From contig JANFNE010000016.1 in assembly GCA_024867545.1 (NCBI GenBank), forward strand, positions 62,001 to 126,000: a stretch of DNA of 64,000 bases. Direction: 5' to 3'. Source of the DNA: Phytopythium helicoides (lineage: Eukaryota; Oomycota; Peronosporomycetes; Pythiales; Pythiaceae). Positions 24,486 to 35,014 of the stretch are shown here, piece after piece. Position 1 is the stretch's first letter, and the number at the start of each line of letters is the position of its first letter. Made by a program: the position numbers and the translations under genes. The notes under the pieces are model-generated. The model made no database searches. It worked only from the letters and a program-made list of their open reading frames with translations, and was not told the origin of the DNA.

Positions 24486-25358
24486 TTAGACGAGCACGCC
24501 GACCTGAACGAATGCAAGCACGATAGTGAGGTCTCAGCTCATCTACACATCAAACACAACGACAAATAACATACAACGGGGTACTTGTCGAAGTAGAACT
24601 CCTTGGTCTCCTCGAGCGACTTGATCTGCTTCTCGGTGAAGTCCGACACGTCGTCGTTGATGTCCTGAACCCGACACAACACTTGCAGCGTTAGCAACAA
24701 CCTGCATGCCACCACTACCTCGTCCACAAGCAACTTCGTACCTCCTTCTTCAGCGAGCTGAGCGCCAGCGCGCGCGTGCAGGCCTTTCCATCCCACACGA
24801 CATTCATCATCCAGGGCTCTCACATTGAATCATCAAGTGAGTCATCCACACGTACCGTGCCGGCGAACTGGTGGTACGTCTTTCCCGGCGCGTAGAACTT
24901 GGCGCCGCTGGTCACGTCCAGCACCTGCGCCACCGCGCGCATTCAGTAGCGTCCTCCCCTCCATTCTCCAGCAACATCACCGCTCACCTTGCCGGACACC
25001 GCGAGCAGGATGGGTAGGCTCTCGTCCGAGCCGTCGTACCTGCGCGTCCAACCGCATGAGTCTCCTCTCCCTCCCGTCACCCACTCAGGCAGCGCGCGCA
25101 CTTCTTGAGCTCCTCGAGCGTGTAGGGGCGCAGCGGCAGCACTGCGTCCTCGTCGAAGGCCGCGGCGTCGCCCTCGGCGTCGCCCGCCTGCTTAGGGAAG
25201 GCCTTCTCGGCCGCCGAATGGCCGAGGTACTTGGAGATCGGCCACGGGCAGCCGACGCCCTGCGCCGCCAGCTGCTGCTCGATCTGCGGCCAGAAGAGCG
25301 CGATGGCCGCGCCCAGCAGCGCCAGCACCAGCAGCGCCGTCGAGCCCGCGCGCGCCAT
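24486..25358 (-). CDS. Membrane-associated progesterone-receptor-like protein (MAPR, cytochrome b5-like haem protein)
   Basis: Read on the minus strand, six exons are proposed: 25358-25081, 25039-24988, 24924-24856, 24783-24742, 24664-24575 and 24503-24486, for 182 residues. An N-terminal membrane anchor (ALLVLALLGAAIALFW) is followed by the MAPR signature: LRPYTLEELKK, YDGSDESLPILLAVSGK, VLDVTSGAKFYAPGKTYHQF, ACTRALALSSLKKE and a final FDKYPVVGVLV. Human PGRMC1 has 194 residues and the same order. MAPR proteins bind haem through a non-canonical b5 fold and support cytochrome P450 and sterol metabolism in the ER. The first donor (GTGACG at 25080) is the least certain splice and adds the residues CLSG. 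The last intron could be retained, giving a slightly different tail. Confidence 0.8.
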
Positions 25359-25625
25359 GTCGGTCGGTTGGTCGGTCGGTCGGTCGGTCGGAGGCGAAAG
25401 CGCGAATGAAGCAGCAAGCGCCGCGTGCTGGTGGTCCGGCAACTTGCCAAGTGTCCGCACTTCTACGCGTGCTGTGGCCGGAAAGAGTGTGGGGCGCTCC
25501 ACCTATCTGGAGCGCTCCAGAAGTGTCGACGCCAGTCACTCCTCGATTGAATGTCATCCTAGTGGCGGGGGTCTCGGTTGCTTTTCCGCCGCTAAAGGTT
25601 CAAGGCGATCGATCGACCCATCCAC
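25359..25625. promoter_or_regulatory. Shared divergent promoter region, MAPR gene and mitochondrial carrier
   Basis: Only 267 bp separate the two start codons, which point away from each other, so both genes must draw their promoters from this interval. No TATA box is obvious. The end next to the MAPR gene is filled by a GGTC tetranucleotide repeat. Confidence 0.6.
25360..25391. repeat. GGTC/CGGT tetranucleotide microsatellite
   Basis: About eight units of GGTC with one interruption (ggttggtc) lie directly before the MAPR start codon on that gene's strand, so they would sit in its 5' leader or core promoter. Length variation could affect expression (inference). Confidence 0.85.
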
Positions 25626-26492
25626 ATGGCGTCGACACCTGCGCCGCGGCTGTCGGCGCGCGCAAAGTCGGTGGCCGCCGGGTCCGTGGCGGGCATGGCG
25701 AGCGTGGTGGCCTGCCACCCGTTCGACACGATCCGCACGCGCCTGCAGCTGTCGCCCGCGCGCTTCCGCGGGTTCGCCGACTGCGCGCGGCAGACGGTGG
25801 CGCGCGAGTCGCCCTGGGGGCTCTACAAGGGATTCCTCCCGCCCTTCTTCAGCCAGGCCGTCTACAAGGCCGTCATATTCACCACATCCTCCGCGCTGCG
25901 CTCCGACGTGTTCGACCGAGCGCCGCCAGCCACCGCCGCGCTATGCAGCGGCGCGGTCGCCGGAGGCGTCAACGCGCTGCTCGTCGCGCCCGTCGAGCTC
26001 GTGCGCAACCGACTGCAGGTGCAGTACGACAACCAGCGCAGCAGCAGCCTCTACCGAGGATCCTGGCACTGCGTCACGCAGGTCGTGCGCACCGAGGGAC
26101 TGCTAGGGCTGTGGAAGGGACTCACCACCACCATCGTGCGCGACTCGCTCGGCGTCGCATGCTACTTCCTAGGATACGACTTCGCCAAGCAGCGCCTCCA
26201 GCGCGCGCAGCTGCTCAGCGACAGCGGCACGCTGCTCGCGGCCGGCGCCTGTGGAGGACTGAGCTTCTGGGCCATCGCGCTCCCCTTCGACACGCTCAAG
26301 TCGCTCATCCAGGCCGACGGACGAGAGGGCAAGTACACGGGACTCGTGACCGCCACGCGACACCTCGTGCGCGAGCACGGCGTCAGCCACCTCTTCCGCG
26401 GATGGCAGGCGGCCTTCTCGAGAGGCATCCCTAGCGCCGCCATCACCTTCTGGGCGTTCGAGCGCGCCTCCAAGTACCTAGACGAGCTGTGA
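25626..26492 (+). CDS. Mitochondrial carrier family (SLC25) protein
   Basis: Intronless, 288 residues, the usual length for this family. Three tandem modules each carry the PX[DE]XX[RK] signature: HPFDTIR near residue 31, APVELVR near residue 121, and LPFDTLK near residue 220. Each is followed further on by an aromatic-Gly motif such as LYKGF, LWKGL and LFRGW. Six transmembrane helices are implied. The closing PSAAITFWAFE resembles carnitine/acylcarnitine and ornithine/basic amino-acid carriers (SLC25A15/20/29 group), so transport of a carnitine ester or basic amino acid across the inner mitochondrial membrane is most likely. The exact substrate cannot be read from the sequence. Codons are strongly GC-ending. 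Confidence 0.9.
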   Translation: MASTPAPRLSARAKSVAAGSVAGMASVVACHPFDTIRTRLQLSPARFRGFADCARQTVARESPWGLYKGFLPPFFSQAVYKAVIFTTSSALRSDVFDRAPPATAALCSGAVAGGVNALLVAPVELVRNRLQVQYDNQRSSSLYRGSWHCVTQVVRTEGLLGLWKGLTTTIVRDSLGVACYFLGYDFAKQRLQRAQLLSDSGTLLAAGACGGLSFWAIALPFDTLKSLIQADGREGKYTGLVTATRHLVREHGVSHLFRGWQAAFSRGIPSAAITFWAFERASKYLDEL

Positions 26493-26602
26493 GCCGCGCG
26501 GAGGTAAGCACAACACGACGGACACACCATAGACCATGTAGACGACCCAAACAAGCCTTGCCATTGCTTTGACGAGCTCAGCTGTTCCTGTACTCCATTC
26601 AC

Positions 26603-27461
26603 TCATGCGGCCGAAGCCGTCAACCGAGCAGCGACGCTCGAGACGCGCTCTCCGAGCCCCACGGCCTTGTTCCTGAACATGGCGGCGACCGCGTTCGGGT
26701 CGGTCGGGTAGCAGATGGATGGGAAGTCGCGGTCCTCAGGGCGGTTCTTGCCCATGGGCTCGAACGGACCCTCGCCCACGACAGCTGAGGCGCCGAACGC
26801 ACTCGTCCAGTGCTCGCCGCCGACGATCACGAGCCGGAAGATCATGAGCGAGTGCAGCAGGTTGACCATCGTGAGCTCCTCGCCTGCCGAGATACCGCCG
26901 CCCGTCACGAACACGGCGCCGACCTTGTCGCTCAGGTCCTCAGCCAGCGACCAGCTCTTGAGGAACTCGACCACCTGCAGCAGCCACGAGCATCAGCACC
27001 CAGCTCCATACAGCCAACCTCAACTACCGGCGTGCCTTGGGCTCCACGTTGGCGTTCATGACGTGTGACCCGAGCACCACGGCGTCCGCCCAGAGCACGT
27101 CGTCCCTGAACGAGGCCTGCTCGACCGTGCGCGAGCGCACTTGGGTCCCCTCTACTCGTCGAGCGCCTTCCTCCACTGCACTGGCCAGCTGCTCCAGGTG
27201 CGGGCCGCTCGCATACACAACCAGGACGTTCGTGCCATTCGAGGATCCGCTCGAAGGCCCAGGCGAGCGCGAAGCTGAGACCGAGAGCGCAGCAGGAGAC
27301 TGCGCGCTCCGCCCACGCAGCTCCGCCAGCACCGCGTTCTGCTGCTGCACGAGCACCGCGACGCCCAGGAGAGTGGCGATCCCGAGCGCAAGCAGCGCCA
27401 GCGCCAGCCCGTGGCCGCCGCGGCGGCCGCCAAGCAGCGGGAGCTGCTCATGCATCATCAC
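26603..27461 (-). CDS. Membrane-anchored WrbA-like flavodoxin-fold oxidoreductase
   Basis: Two exons on the minus strand, 27461-27036 and 26974-26603, give 265 residues. Residues about 15-40 (GLALALLALGIATLLGVAVL) form a signal anchor, which ordinary WrbA proteins lack. A flavodoxin-like domain follows: NVLVVYASG for the phosphate loop, ADAVVLGSHVMNANVEPK corresponding to the WrbA GTPTRFGNM region, and VGAVFVTGGGISAGEELT plus FRLVIVG. WrbA proteins are FMN-dependent NAD(P)H:quinone reductases. The reading frame requires joining AAG at 27036 to GTG at 26974, which uses a GC donor (AAG|GCACGC) with a normal CTGCAG acceptor; the nearby GT donor would put exon 2 out of frame. The quinone-reductase role is inferred from the family, and the anchored form suggests action at a membrane. 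Confidence 0.65.
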
Positions 27462-27520
27462 GAAAGACTCGTACTGCTCATCACCCCATGGTTTATCGCT
27501 GTAGCCATCTACGTCACTCG

Positions 27521-30500
27521 CTACTCAGCCGCCGCGACGTACTTGAGTTGATGGAAGCCGCAGTTGGCGATGGCGCCTGGCCCGCCACGGCCGTCGCTGC
27601 CGCCGTAGTTGGCGTCGCACGTGCAGAGCCCCGTGGAGAAGTCGCAGTAGCCGTGGTTCGAGCACAGCGCGTTCTCGCGCGTGCCCTTGACGCTTGCCTG
27701 CCCCTGCAGCAGCTCGCCCCCCGCGGCGATCGACACCTTGCCCGACCCGTCCAGCCCGTTGCCGTTGACGCTGTCTCGCAGAGATGTGGTGGAAGCTGCG
27801 AGTCGAGGAAGGTCGCCGAGTTCCCACAGGAAGTCCACAGTGATGACTGTCGTGGACACGGAGCACGCCGTCGCGCCGCCTATGAAGCCGACGGTCACCT
27901 CCTCGATGTTGTTCAGGGCGTCAAGAGCTGCTTTGACAGTCGCTGCAGTTGCATCAAAGCGGATACTCGTCGTCCATTCATCGCGGAATGATAGCATGAA
28001 AGTCCCAGCTGTAGCGGTGCACTGGATCACCTGGCGCTCGATTGCGTCCTCGTTTGTGTTGAAGTCGTCTCCACGCGGACACTCACCTGGCAACTCAGCG
28101 GTTTAGTCATGTCCAAAGGTTATACACGAATGCATGGGGGCGACGTACGCATCGAGCAATCGTATCCGAGGAATGACGGATCACAAAGACATGAGCGGAT
28201 CTTGGTGCCGTCCCACGTGAGCGGATTGTTCGGGTCTTCCCCGTACGTGAACCCAGCTAGCGTCCCCTTGACCTTGATCAGCGGTGCGAGATCGCGAAGA
28301 GCTAAACACCGTCCGTTGCCAGAGCACTCCACCGAAGCTCCACCGCACAGCACTAACACAACAAAACCAAGACACGATTAGCACCCGATCTGTACTCTCC
28401 AGTAGCCGCGAAAAAAGCAAGCCTACTCAGCTCGCATGCTGCTCCAGTGTACGGTCTTGGACATCGGCAAATGCCTGAACTGCGATCACAGGAGCCGACA
28501 CTGCTGCACTCTGTTCGCGATTTGTGCGCTACGTTGACACCACTCGGGTAGTCAAACCACGATGTACCAAATGGACAGGTGCGCTCGGAGCAATCTCCGC
28601 TACGCCATCCCTTTGCACATGAGCAACGATATGACGGGCTCCCCGAGCATGTACCATGGCCACTGCAAGCTAGTTCTCCTGGGCATGCAACAGGAATTCT
28701 CGAGAGAGCACCACAATCGCCACGGTTCACGGCTAAAGTGCCGATATCGCCACGCCCGTTGCTGTTCGTGTAGCCGACGTAGCAATTGCACCGACCGAGC
28801 TTGCTGTCATCGCAAGAACCGCGATTGGAGCAGCTATCACTCTCTTTAGTTCCATCAACCGATAAAATTGTGCCAAAAGAAGATCCACCGCCTGCAACAG
28901 CGATAGAAGATCCTGGAGATAAACCGGATCCATCAACCACAACAGTTGGAAGACTTTCATCAACACACTACCAGGTTAGTTTGTCAGCATTTAATGACGA
29001 TCGTAAAAAAGTTGTACGTACTTGCCGAAATTCTGTGTAAACGTCAAGCTCATGGTGTTAGTTGGAGTCTCGCACGCTTGGGCCCCCGAAAAGCTAACGT
29101 TTACACCTTGTAGTAAGGGCAACGACTCTAAGAGGATTCGTTGTACACGCGCCGGAGAGGCGTTTGCAATAATTGACTTGGAAGTAAAACCGCGAAATGC
29201 AACAGTGAATGTGCCTCCACCAGCATCAACGGAGTGACTCATTTGAGTGCTTGGGCTCTGTACAAATGGCTGATCAAACGGGATGCACACAGAACCTTTC
29301 ACGACTTCAGTAAGCGCTATAGGGAATTGGAGTCGGTTAGAAATGTGTGCGAGTCCATTGTTTCCTCTGTTTGTTTGGTCAGCAAGAAGTTCTCTCAAAT
29401 CCCCATCACCTGCCGACCCTGTGGACTTGACGACGACAAAGCTAATGGTGATCGTAGTACCAGCCACGGTACACGCTGTAGTGATGTTGCTCGAATATAC
29501 CACATCTATGTCAACGAGGTAGGGAACGCCGACCACAAGCTTATTGCGAAGATCTGTTGCAGAAATGTCGAACGAAATATCAGAGACAACAGTGCCATCT
29601 TCAAAAGTGAGCGCAAAAGCTCCACTGGTCGCCGCACAGAGAAACGATTGCTGCTCGATGACGCGGCAAGAATCAACGCCTTTGACAAGCTCTTTCGTTT
29701 CCGTGTCGATAAACCCGTCGCCTCCGTTTAGTGTGAGGGTGACAACGACACCTTTGACATCCAACTTGGAAAATGTCATGGCTGGGAGGTCACCGACGAG
29801 ATCTCTTCTCCACAACTGGGCGAATGACAGAGTTACATAGGTACCTGACGTTGAGCAAATTGTGGTTGCCCCGCTTGAGAGTGTTACATCGATTCGGCCA
29901 GCGAAACTAAGCTGGTTGAGATATGTCTGGAAAGTATTGGTGTCGGCGTTGAATGGGATGTTCCTCACCGTTTCATTTCCGAACGTAAAAGAAAACGTCC
30001 CTCCATCAGCAGCGCAGATGAACTGCTGCACTTCCAATACTTTCCATCTCGGAACGAGAGCATTGTGCATCGCGTTGGATGGAGGAAAAGCAATCTGCCA
30101 GTTTCTTTGTGTGGCAGAAACGTCTGTGCGAGTCACAGTGACAGCCGCAACACCTTGAAGTGCTAAAAGCGATGTCGCGACTGATCTCCCGTTTGAGTCG
30201 ATGGATGCAAGAGCGTTGAACGACATTGGTCGAGTCGACTGCTTGCCGAAGTTTAGTCGGAAAGTCCCCGCTGTGAGTGGTGCATCCGACTGTAACGAGA
30301 CTGTTTGAAGCGGGTATGCTGTCTGGCACTGAATGAGCTGTATTTCGTCAAGCTGACCAGTGGTGAGCGGGTCATCGCCAACCGGACAAATCTTGAGTGC
30401 GCAACTTGGTCCTGTGTACCCGGTGTCACACTCACAACCATACAACACGTCTGCGTCCCACACGTCTTCATAGCGCAGCAGGAACGAGTCGTACAGTTCT

Positions 30501-30892
30501 CGAGACAAGGGCTCGTTTGTTGCGTGCTTTTTCATTGTGACGCACCGACCGTGGGCTGTGCAAGCGTCTGGGCACTCTGAGTACTGACAAGCATGCCCAG
30601 TAAAGCCCGATTGACATGAGCAAGTTCCCGAAGCGTATGAGCACGTGCCTCTCCCGGAGCATTCTGCTTCCGAATGAGCGTTGTTAGTACCAGTGATCAC
30701 ACTCCAGGCTCTCCCCGCGGGGCATCGACGCAACGAGCAGTCGTAGCCAAAGAAGTCGCCATAGCAGCGGCAGACTAGGTACTTGGAGTCACAGAAGCCG
30801 TTGCCGGAGCAGCTATTCGGGCAGTAAGCATTGGCGCTAGCAACAAGGAGCGTGAAGATGAGTGTTGTGAGCAGCGGAAAGCTCATTACCAC
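27521..30892 (-). CDS. Secreted EGF-like multidomain protein (tenascin-like) with a repeated extra module
   Basis: Four exons on the minus strand, 30892-29018, 28967-28427, 28352-28149 and 28086-27521, give 1061 residues; a second Met at 30886 is also possible. A signal peptide (LLTTLIFTLLVASANA) is followed by EGF-like units such as CPNSCSGNGFC, CSGRGTCSYASGTCSC and CSGNGRC. At least five copies of another module of about 90-120 residues lie between them, starting with a pattern like QxxxCxAxxGxFxLxF, continuing IxFxAxxxxLxxxL and ending near an xCxxxxTxxTIxF strand; examples begin CAADGGTFSFTF and CTATAGTFMLSF. Junctions such as ACEL|M|LCGG and CSM|R|ECPRGDD restore conserved spacing and support the splices. 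No transmembrane segment or GPI-type end is seen, so it is probably released or wall-bound. Codons are less GC-rich than in the flanks. An adhesive or structural surface role is likely. Confidence 0.8.
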
Positions 30893-31036
30893 ACAGACAG
30901 CAGCTCTGCTCTATCCGATTGACAGCGCGCAAATTCCACTTGCAGTTTCGTGTCGCTTCAGAGAAGATATTTGATTAGGCGAAGAGCCGCTCCAAGCTTT
31001 TGCTTTCGTATCCTCACGACTGCTTTTTGAGCAGCG
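30893..31036. promoter_or_regulatory. Short divergent promoter, EGF-like gene and IQ-motif gene
   Basis: Only 144 bp separate two divergent start codons, so the two genes probably share regulatory sequence. No recognisable element stands out. Confidence 0.5.
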
Positions 31037-33406
31037 ATGTCGCTATCTACTGGCGTGTCTTCTGTCTCGTGGTCAAGCCGTACCTCGACGCTAAGAGACC
31101 CGGAGAGTCCTTTGTCGAGGTTTCGCAGGAAGGCACAGCATGTGCGGCTATCACCTGATACGCAACCGAGAACATCTACATCGCGGAGAACAGTTCATCC
31201 CTCGAGTTTTCAAGAGAGCCCAAACTTTGGGTCCTCTATATTATCTGCGTCGAAGCAGCCCCGAGAGTCGCTGAGTCAAGCGCGCAGCTCAATCGAGAAG
31301 GACTTGCTTCTCAAGATACGCGAGTCAAAGCAACTTCGGGCAAGTGTTGACCACTCGCAATTCACGCCACCAGACATATCCTCGCATAAAGCGAAACTAC
31401 CATCAACGTGTGCGGCATCAAAGCAAGGCGGAACAAAGGCTGCACGGTCTGTAACTCGTGAAAATTCCAGTCGTCTGTTTGAGATTCAAACGAACAACTA
31501 TCGACATGACCAGGCCCGGTACGTTTTGACATCGTCGCTTTACCAACCCGATACCCAACCATTGGAGCCGCCAGTGCCTCACCGTAAACCAGAGATACCT
31601 TCTGTTCCAACACAAGCCGGTGGGTTTCTTTTGCAAGAGCACGACATGACCCAAACTATGTCCGTGAGCTATAAGTCAAGGCAAACTATTGAATCGGTTC
31701 GACTTAGTACAGCAAATGCTGCCACTCGAATTCAGCGGGCGTGGAGAAAGAAGAGATTGCAGTTTGGGAGCCCAGTAGAGACTCCACTATGTGTCCTAGT
31801 AGTGGACAAGGTGGGGAAGTCGAGTGAAACTCGATACACTGAAGAGAGAAACAAGGCGGATACGGTACCATCACCACTTGATGTTGCTACTGTTGATGAT
31901 GAGTTGTGTCTCCCAGCACCAGCAACAGATACTCTATCAATTCCCGCCGTATGGAGTGAAGATGAATGGAGCTACCTCGAAGAAGGGCGAGCTGCAGCTG
32001 ACGTACTGCTGAATGGAAAGGGTCCCGGTGCCAGAATCGAGGACAGTGAGCTCGTATGGAGATTCCCTCAGAAAGTGATTCGCAAACAAGAAGCTGATAG
32101 AATAGCAGCCGTGAGAAGCATGCGAAGGAAGAAGCCGCGCACTTCCAATGTCGAACTCGATGGGAAGCCTCGAGCTGGGGAGTGGGGGAGCGCTCCAACT
32201 GATAGCCAAGAAGCAACCTCAACAAAACCGCAACCAGTGTGTTGCCTGCTCCACCATCCAAAATCCTCTCGACAATTGCGACGGTCGATATTTCGTCGTC
32301 TGTCGCGAAAGAAACACTCTTCTCAATTCATCAATCGATCAATTCCAGGGCTCTCGGCAAAGATCCCTCCTTCTCAACAAGATGATAAAGACAAACTCTC
32401 AACCATGCCCACAAATGAGATACCACATATTAGCTCTCCAGTGCTTCGATCGTGCAAGGAATTGTTGGACACAGGCACAATCGTTTCATCGCTCGAAAAA
32501 TCGATTTCGACCTGCAAGCGAATAAACAAAGCAGATACGACATTCTTCACATATTCAAACGCACAGAATGCCGACCGCAATGATCTAATCTGCTTGGGCG
32601 ATCTCGGCGTAGCAGGTCAGCTCCTGACAACATTGGATGGCGTCTCTGGTGATGCAAGTGACAAACACAACTACATGGCCACGGAATTGTTGGCGTGCAG
32701 TCGGCACTTGATTCCGCTTTCCTCGCTGACAAGGGTGTCGACGGAAAGGCAAACGGCAGCGTCTCTCAATTTAAAAGATATAAGCACATTAGCAGCGAGT
32801 CAACAGCGTCCAGCATCCGGATACGCCAGCTCGATACGTGGATGCCATGCGTTGCCAAACTCGGGATATCGCGGCTCTCATGGGGGAAGCCGATGTTGGG
32901 ATGTACCCTCGTCTTTGGAAGGAGCTTGTACGGGCAATCAGAATCTTGCATTAGAGGACCTCCGAAGGAGTTGCTGCACCGTTGGACCGCTTGACTCTGT
33001 GAACGCGCTCGAAGAGCTCGATAGGAGGATCAGACGAGTGCTGGGGAGCGTTGAGACTCATAATCAAGGTGAAGTCCATTCATCTCCACACAAGGACTCC
33101 AGTCAAATGCCACGACCACCACCACGACCACCACCAGTCCTCACCCCAGCTGACAACAAACCTTTCGAGGGCAGCGAGCAGCAGGAGTTCCGGCAGATCC
33201 TGGGCGACTTTCGGCAGTTCCTCCAGCTCTCATCGTCCGAGCCGGCGCGCTTTCGTTCGCGAGCACCTCGTTCTCACGCTGGCAGCAGCTCTTCGTCCTA
33301 CGATTCCTCGACTCTGGCAGAAGAAGACAACAACTCTGACCTTCGTCTCATGATGAGCGAGATCCGCGAGTGTCGGCGTCATGTGGCTCAAGCGCTGCAG
33401 CCATGA
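31037..33406 (+). CDS. Hypothetical IQ-motif protein
   Basis: A single uninterrupted frame of 789 residues starts at ATG 31037. I do not recognise the family. Most of the protein is Ser/Arg/Gln-rich and probably disordered. An IQ calmodulin-binding motif (AATRIQRAWRKKRLQ) lies at about residues 228-242. A proline-arginine stretch (RPPPRPPPVLTP) lies near residue 695, followed by a more ordered C-terminal segment containing QEFRQILGDFRQFLQL and ending LMMSEIRECRRHVAQAL, likely helical. Single IQ motifs with disordered flanks are common in centrosomal, ciliary and cytoskeletal proteins, which makes a flagellar or cytoskeletal role possible, but this is a guess. Codon use is less GC-rich than in the downstream genes, as in the EGF-like neighbour. 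Confidence 0.75.
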   Translation: MSLSTGVSSVSWSSRTSTLRDPESPLSRFRRKAQHVRLSPDTQPRTSTSRRTVHPSSFQESPNFGSSILSASKQPRESLSQARSSIEKDLLLKIRESKQLRASVDHSQFTPPDISSHKAKLPSTCAASKQGGTKAARSVTRENSSRLFEIQTNNYRHDQARYVLTSSLYQPDTQPLEPPVPHRKPEIPSVPTQAGGFLLQEHDMTQTMSVSYKSRQTIESVRLSTANAATRIQRAWRKKRLQFGSPVETPLCVLVVDKVGKSSETRYTEERNKADTVPSPLDVATVDDELCLPAPATDTLSIPAVWSEDEWSYLEEGRAAADVLLNGKGPGARIEDSELVWRFPQKVIRKQEADRIAAVRSMRRKKPRTSNVELDGKPRAGEWGSAPTDSQEATSTKPQPVCCLLHHPKSSRQLRRSIFRRLSRKKHSSQFINRSIPGLSAKIPPSQQDDKDKLSTMPTNEIPHISSPVLRSCKELLDTGTIVSSLEKSISTCKRINKADTTFFTYSNAQNADRNDLICLGDLGVAGQLLTTLDGVSGDASDKHNYMATELLACSRHLIPLSSLTRVSTERQTAASLNLKDISTLAASQQRPASGYASSIRGCHALPNSGYRGSHGGSRCWDVPSSLEGACTGNQNLALEDLRRSCCTVGPLDSVNALEELDRRIRRVLGSVETHNQGEVHSSPHKDSSQMPRPPPRPPPVLTPADNKPFEGSEQQEFRQILGDFRQFLQLSSSEPARFRSRAPRSHAGSSSSSYDSSTLAEEDNNSDLRLMMSEIRECRRHVAQALQP

Positions 33407-34010
33407 TTGACAAATGTTGAAGTTGAAGAAAGCTGGTCCAGCGTTCCAGAAAAGGTTGTGCGGGCACCAGAACCGCCAGCTGGCGCGTCCGATAGGCGCG
33501 CCATGCGGTTCTTGGGTCAACGAAGCGAACGGCGGGAGCTCAAGCGTTCAAGCATAGGAACGAGCATCTGCAGGCAGCGGGCGGTGGCGCCGCTCCTCGG
33601 CGTCGGAGGAGCGCGGCGCAAGTGTCCCGCCCGCTTCCACGGTCGCGCGAGCGTTCCATTTCAACCAGTGCACAACGTTCCATCTTGCGCAAAGTATATA
33701 GCGTGCAATCCCCCCCTCTCCCTTTGAAAGGGCCAGAGAAAGGCGCTGGGTTGCTGAACCCCCCTCCTCCAAATACAAACGCCCCGTCCAGCCGCCGCGG
33801 AGATAAAAGGGAAGGCGCCGGCGCTGCTTCCCGAGCGCTCGCCGCGGCACTTCTCCCTCCGCTTCTCCCTCCGCGCGTGCGTCCCCAGCGCACGAGCGCG
33901 CGCCCGCCTGCTTCCCGAGCGTCAGAGCGCGCGCCTGCGCGTCCATCGAGCCCTCCCGCGCGTCTGTAGGCGGCGTACGAGCCGAGTTACGAGCCAGGAA
34001 ACCCAGCAAG
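33407..34010. other. Intergenic region, promoter side of the J-protein gene
   Basis: I see no supportable gene in these 600 bp. A TATA-like AAAGTATATAGCG lies near 33690 and C-rich runs near 33705-33720. The stretch from 33800 to 34000 is very GC-rich with repeated GCGCGC steps, like a 5' leader. Long open frames on the minus strand here have no recognisable content. Confidence 0.5.
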
Positions 34011-35014
34011 ATGGCGGCGCGCAAGAAGCCGCAGCTGAGCGACAAGGACCTGGAGGTGCACCGCGAGTACATGAAGAAGTACAAGATGCAGTCGAGCGAC
34101 CTGTCCAAGGCGCCGATGAAGTACAAGGACCACTACGAGACGCTGGGGCTCGCGAGGGACGCCACCCACACCGAGGTGCGTGCGCGGCAGGCGCCCGTGC
34201 GGAGAGCAAAAAGGGGGGAAGCGCTAACTGCTTGTACTGGCACTTACTGCTCCCGACAGATCCGCAGCGCGTACAGGAAGCTCGCGCTCAAGTTCCACCC
34301 GGACCGCAACGCGAGCGCAGAGGCGCAGGAGCGGTGGGAGGGCGTGCCCGCAGCCTACGCCGTGCTCTCCAACCCCAACGACCGCATGGAGTACGACGCG
34401 ACGCTCGTGACGCGCGACGCGCTCGTCGAGTTCTACAAGGCGTACAACCCGGCCAAGCTGGACAACGCCACGATTCAGACCATTATCGACGGCTGGTACG
34501 GCCGCGAGGTCGAGCTCTTCCGCATGCTCAACGCCAAGTACGAGATCGCGCCGCACCAGGGCACCAACAAGAGCCTGCAGCGCGCGGCCGCGGCCATGCC
34601 AAACGACAAGTCACGCAGCATCCGCCGCGACTCGGTCGCCGTTCAAGGACAAGGACGCCGCGTCGGCCGAGATCTCGTGGGCCGGCACCATCGGATCCGC
34701 CTTCTGCTGCAAGAGCGCCATGTCCAGGATGGCCACCAAGACCTACTACGAGGTCGACACCAAGAGCCCGGGCTTCGTCACCGTGCATGGGCACTCGGAC
34801 ACGCCCGGACAGGCCATGCCGTCGACGATGGCGTCGCCCGTCACGCCCACGTCGCTCTCCAAACCCATGAGCCCGCCCGACGCGCCGCCCTGCGACTCGA
34901 GGCGTCGACGCCGACAACACATCGACGGCGACCACTGAGGACGAGGGCGGCTCCCCCGCGAGCGTCGTGTCGGAAGAGGGCTCAAGCAAGCCGGCGCTCG
35001 CCACGGCGTGCTGA
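34011..35014 (+). CDS. J-domain (DnaJ/Hsp40) protein, frame broken twice
   Basis: Exon 1 is 34011-34175, the intron 34176-34259, and exon 2 runs from 34260. The intron is in frame and has no stop, but removing it restores the J domain: HYETLGLARDATHTE joined to IRSAYRKLALKFHPDRN, with the HPD tripeptide that activates Hsp70 ATPase. After about residue 180 the coding frame moves by one base near 34634 (ctcggtcgcc; dropping one g gives SSPFKDKDAASAEIS) and again near 34890-34903. With both extra bases dropped the protein is about 305 residues and ends in an acidic Ser/Thr tail at the TGA at 35012-35014. Without the second correction it stops at 34938. It is a type III J-protein, with no Gly/Phe or zinc region. 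The breaks look like sequencing insertions. Confidence 0.75.

Noticed and set aside
34176..34259. Coding reading of this 84-bp stretch in the J-protein gene
   Set aside because: It is open in frame, but it interrupts the J domain between helices I and II, has GTGCGT...CGACAG ends and a CTAACTG branch-like site. Removal restores the family alignment.
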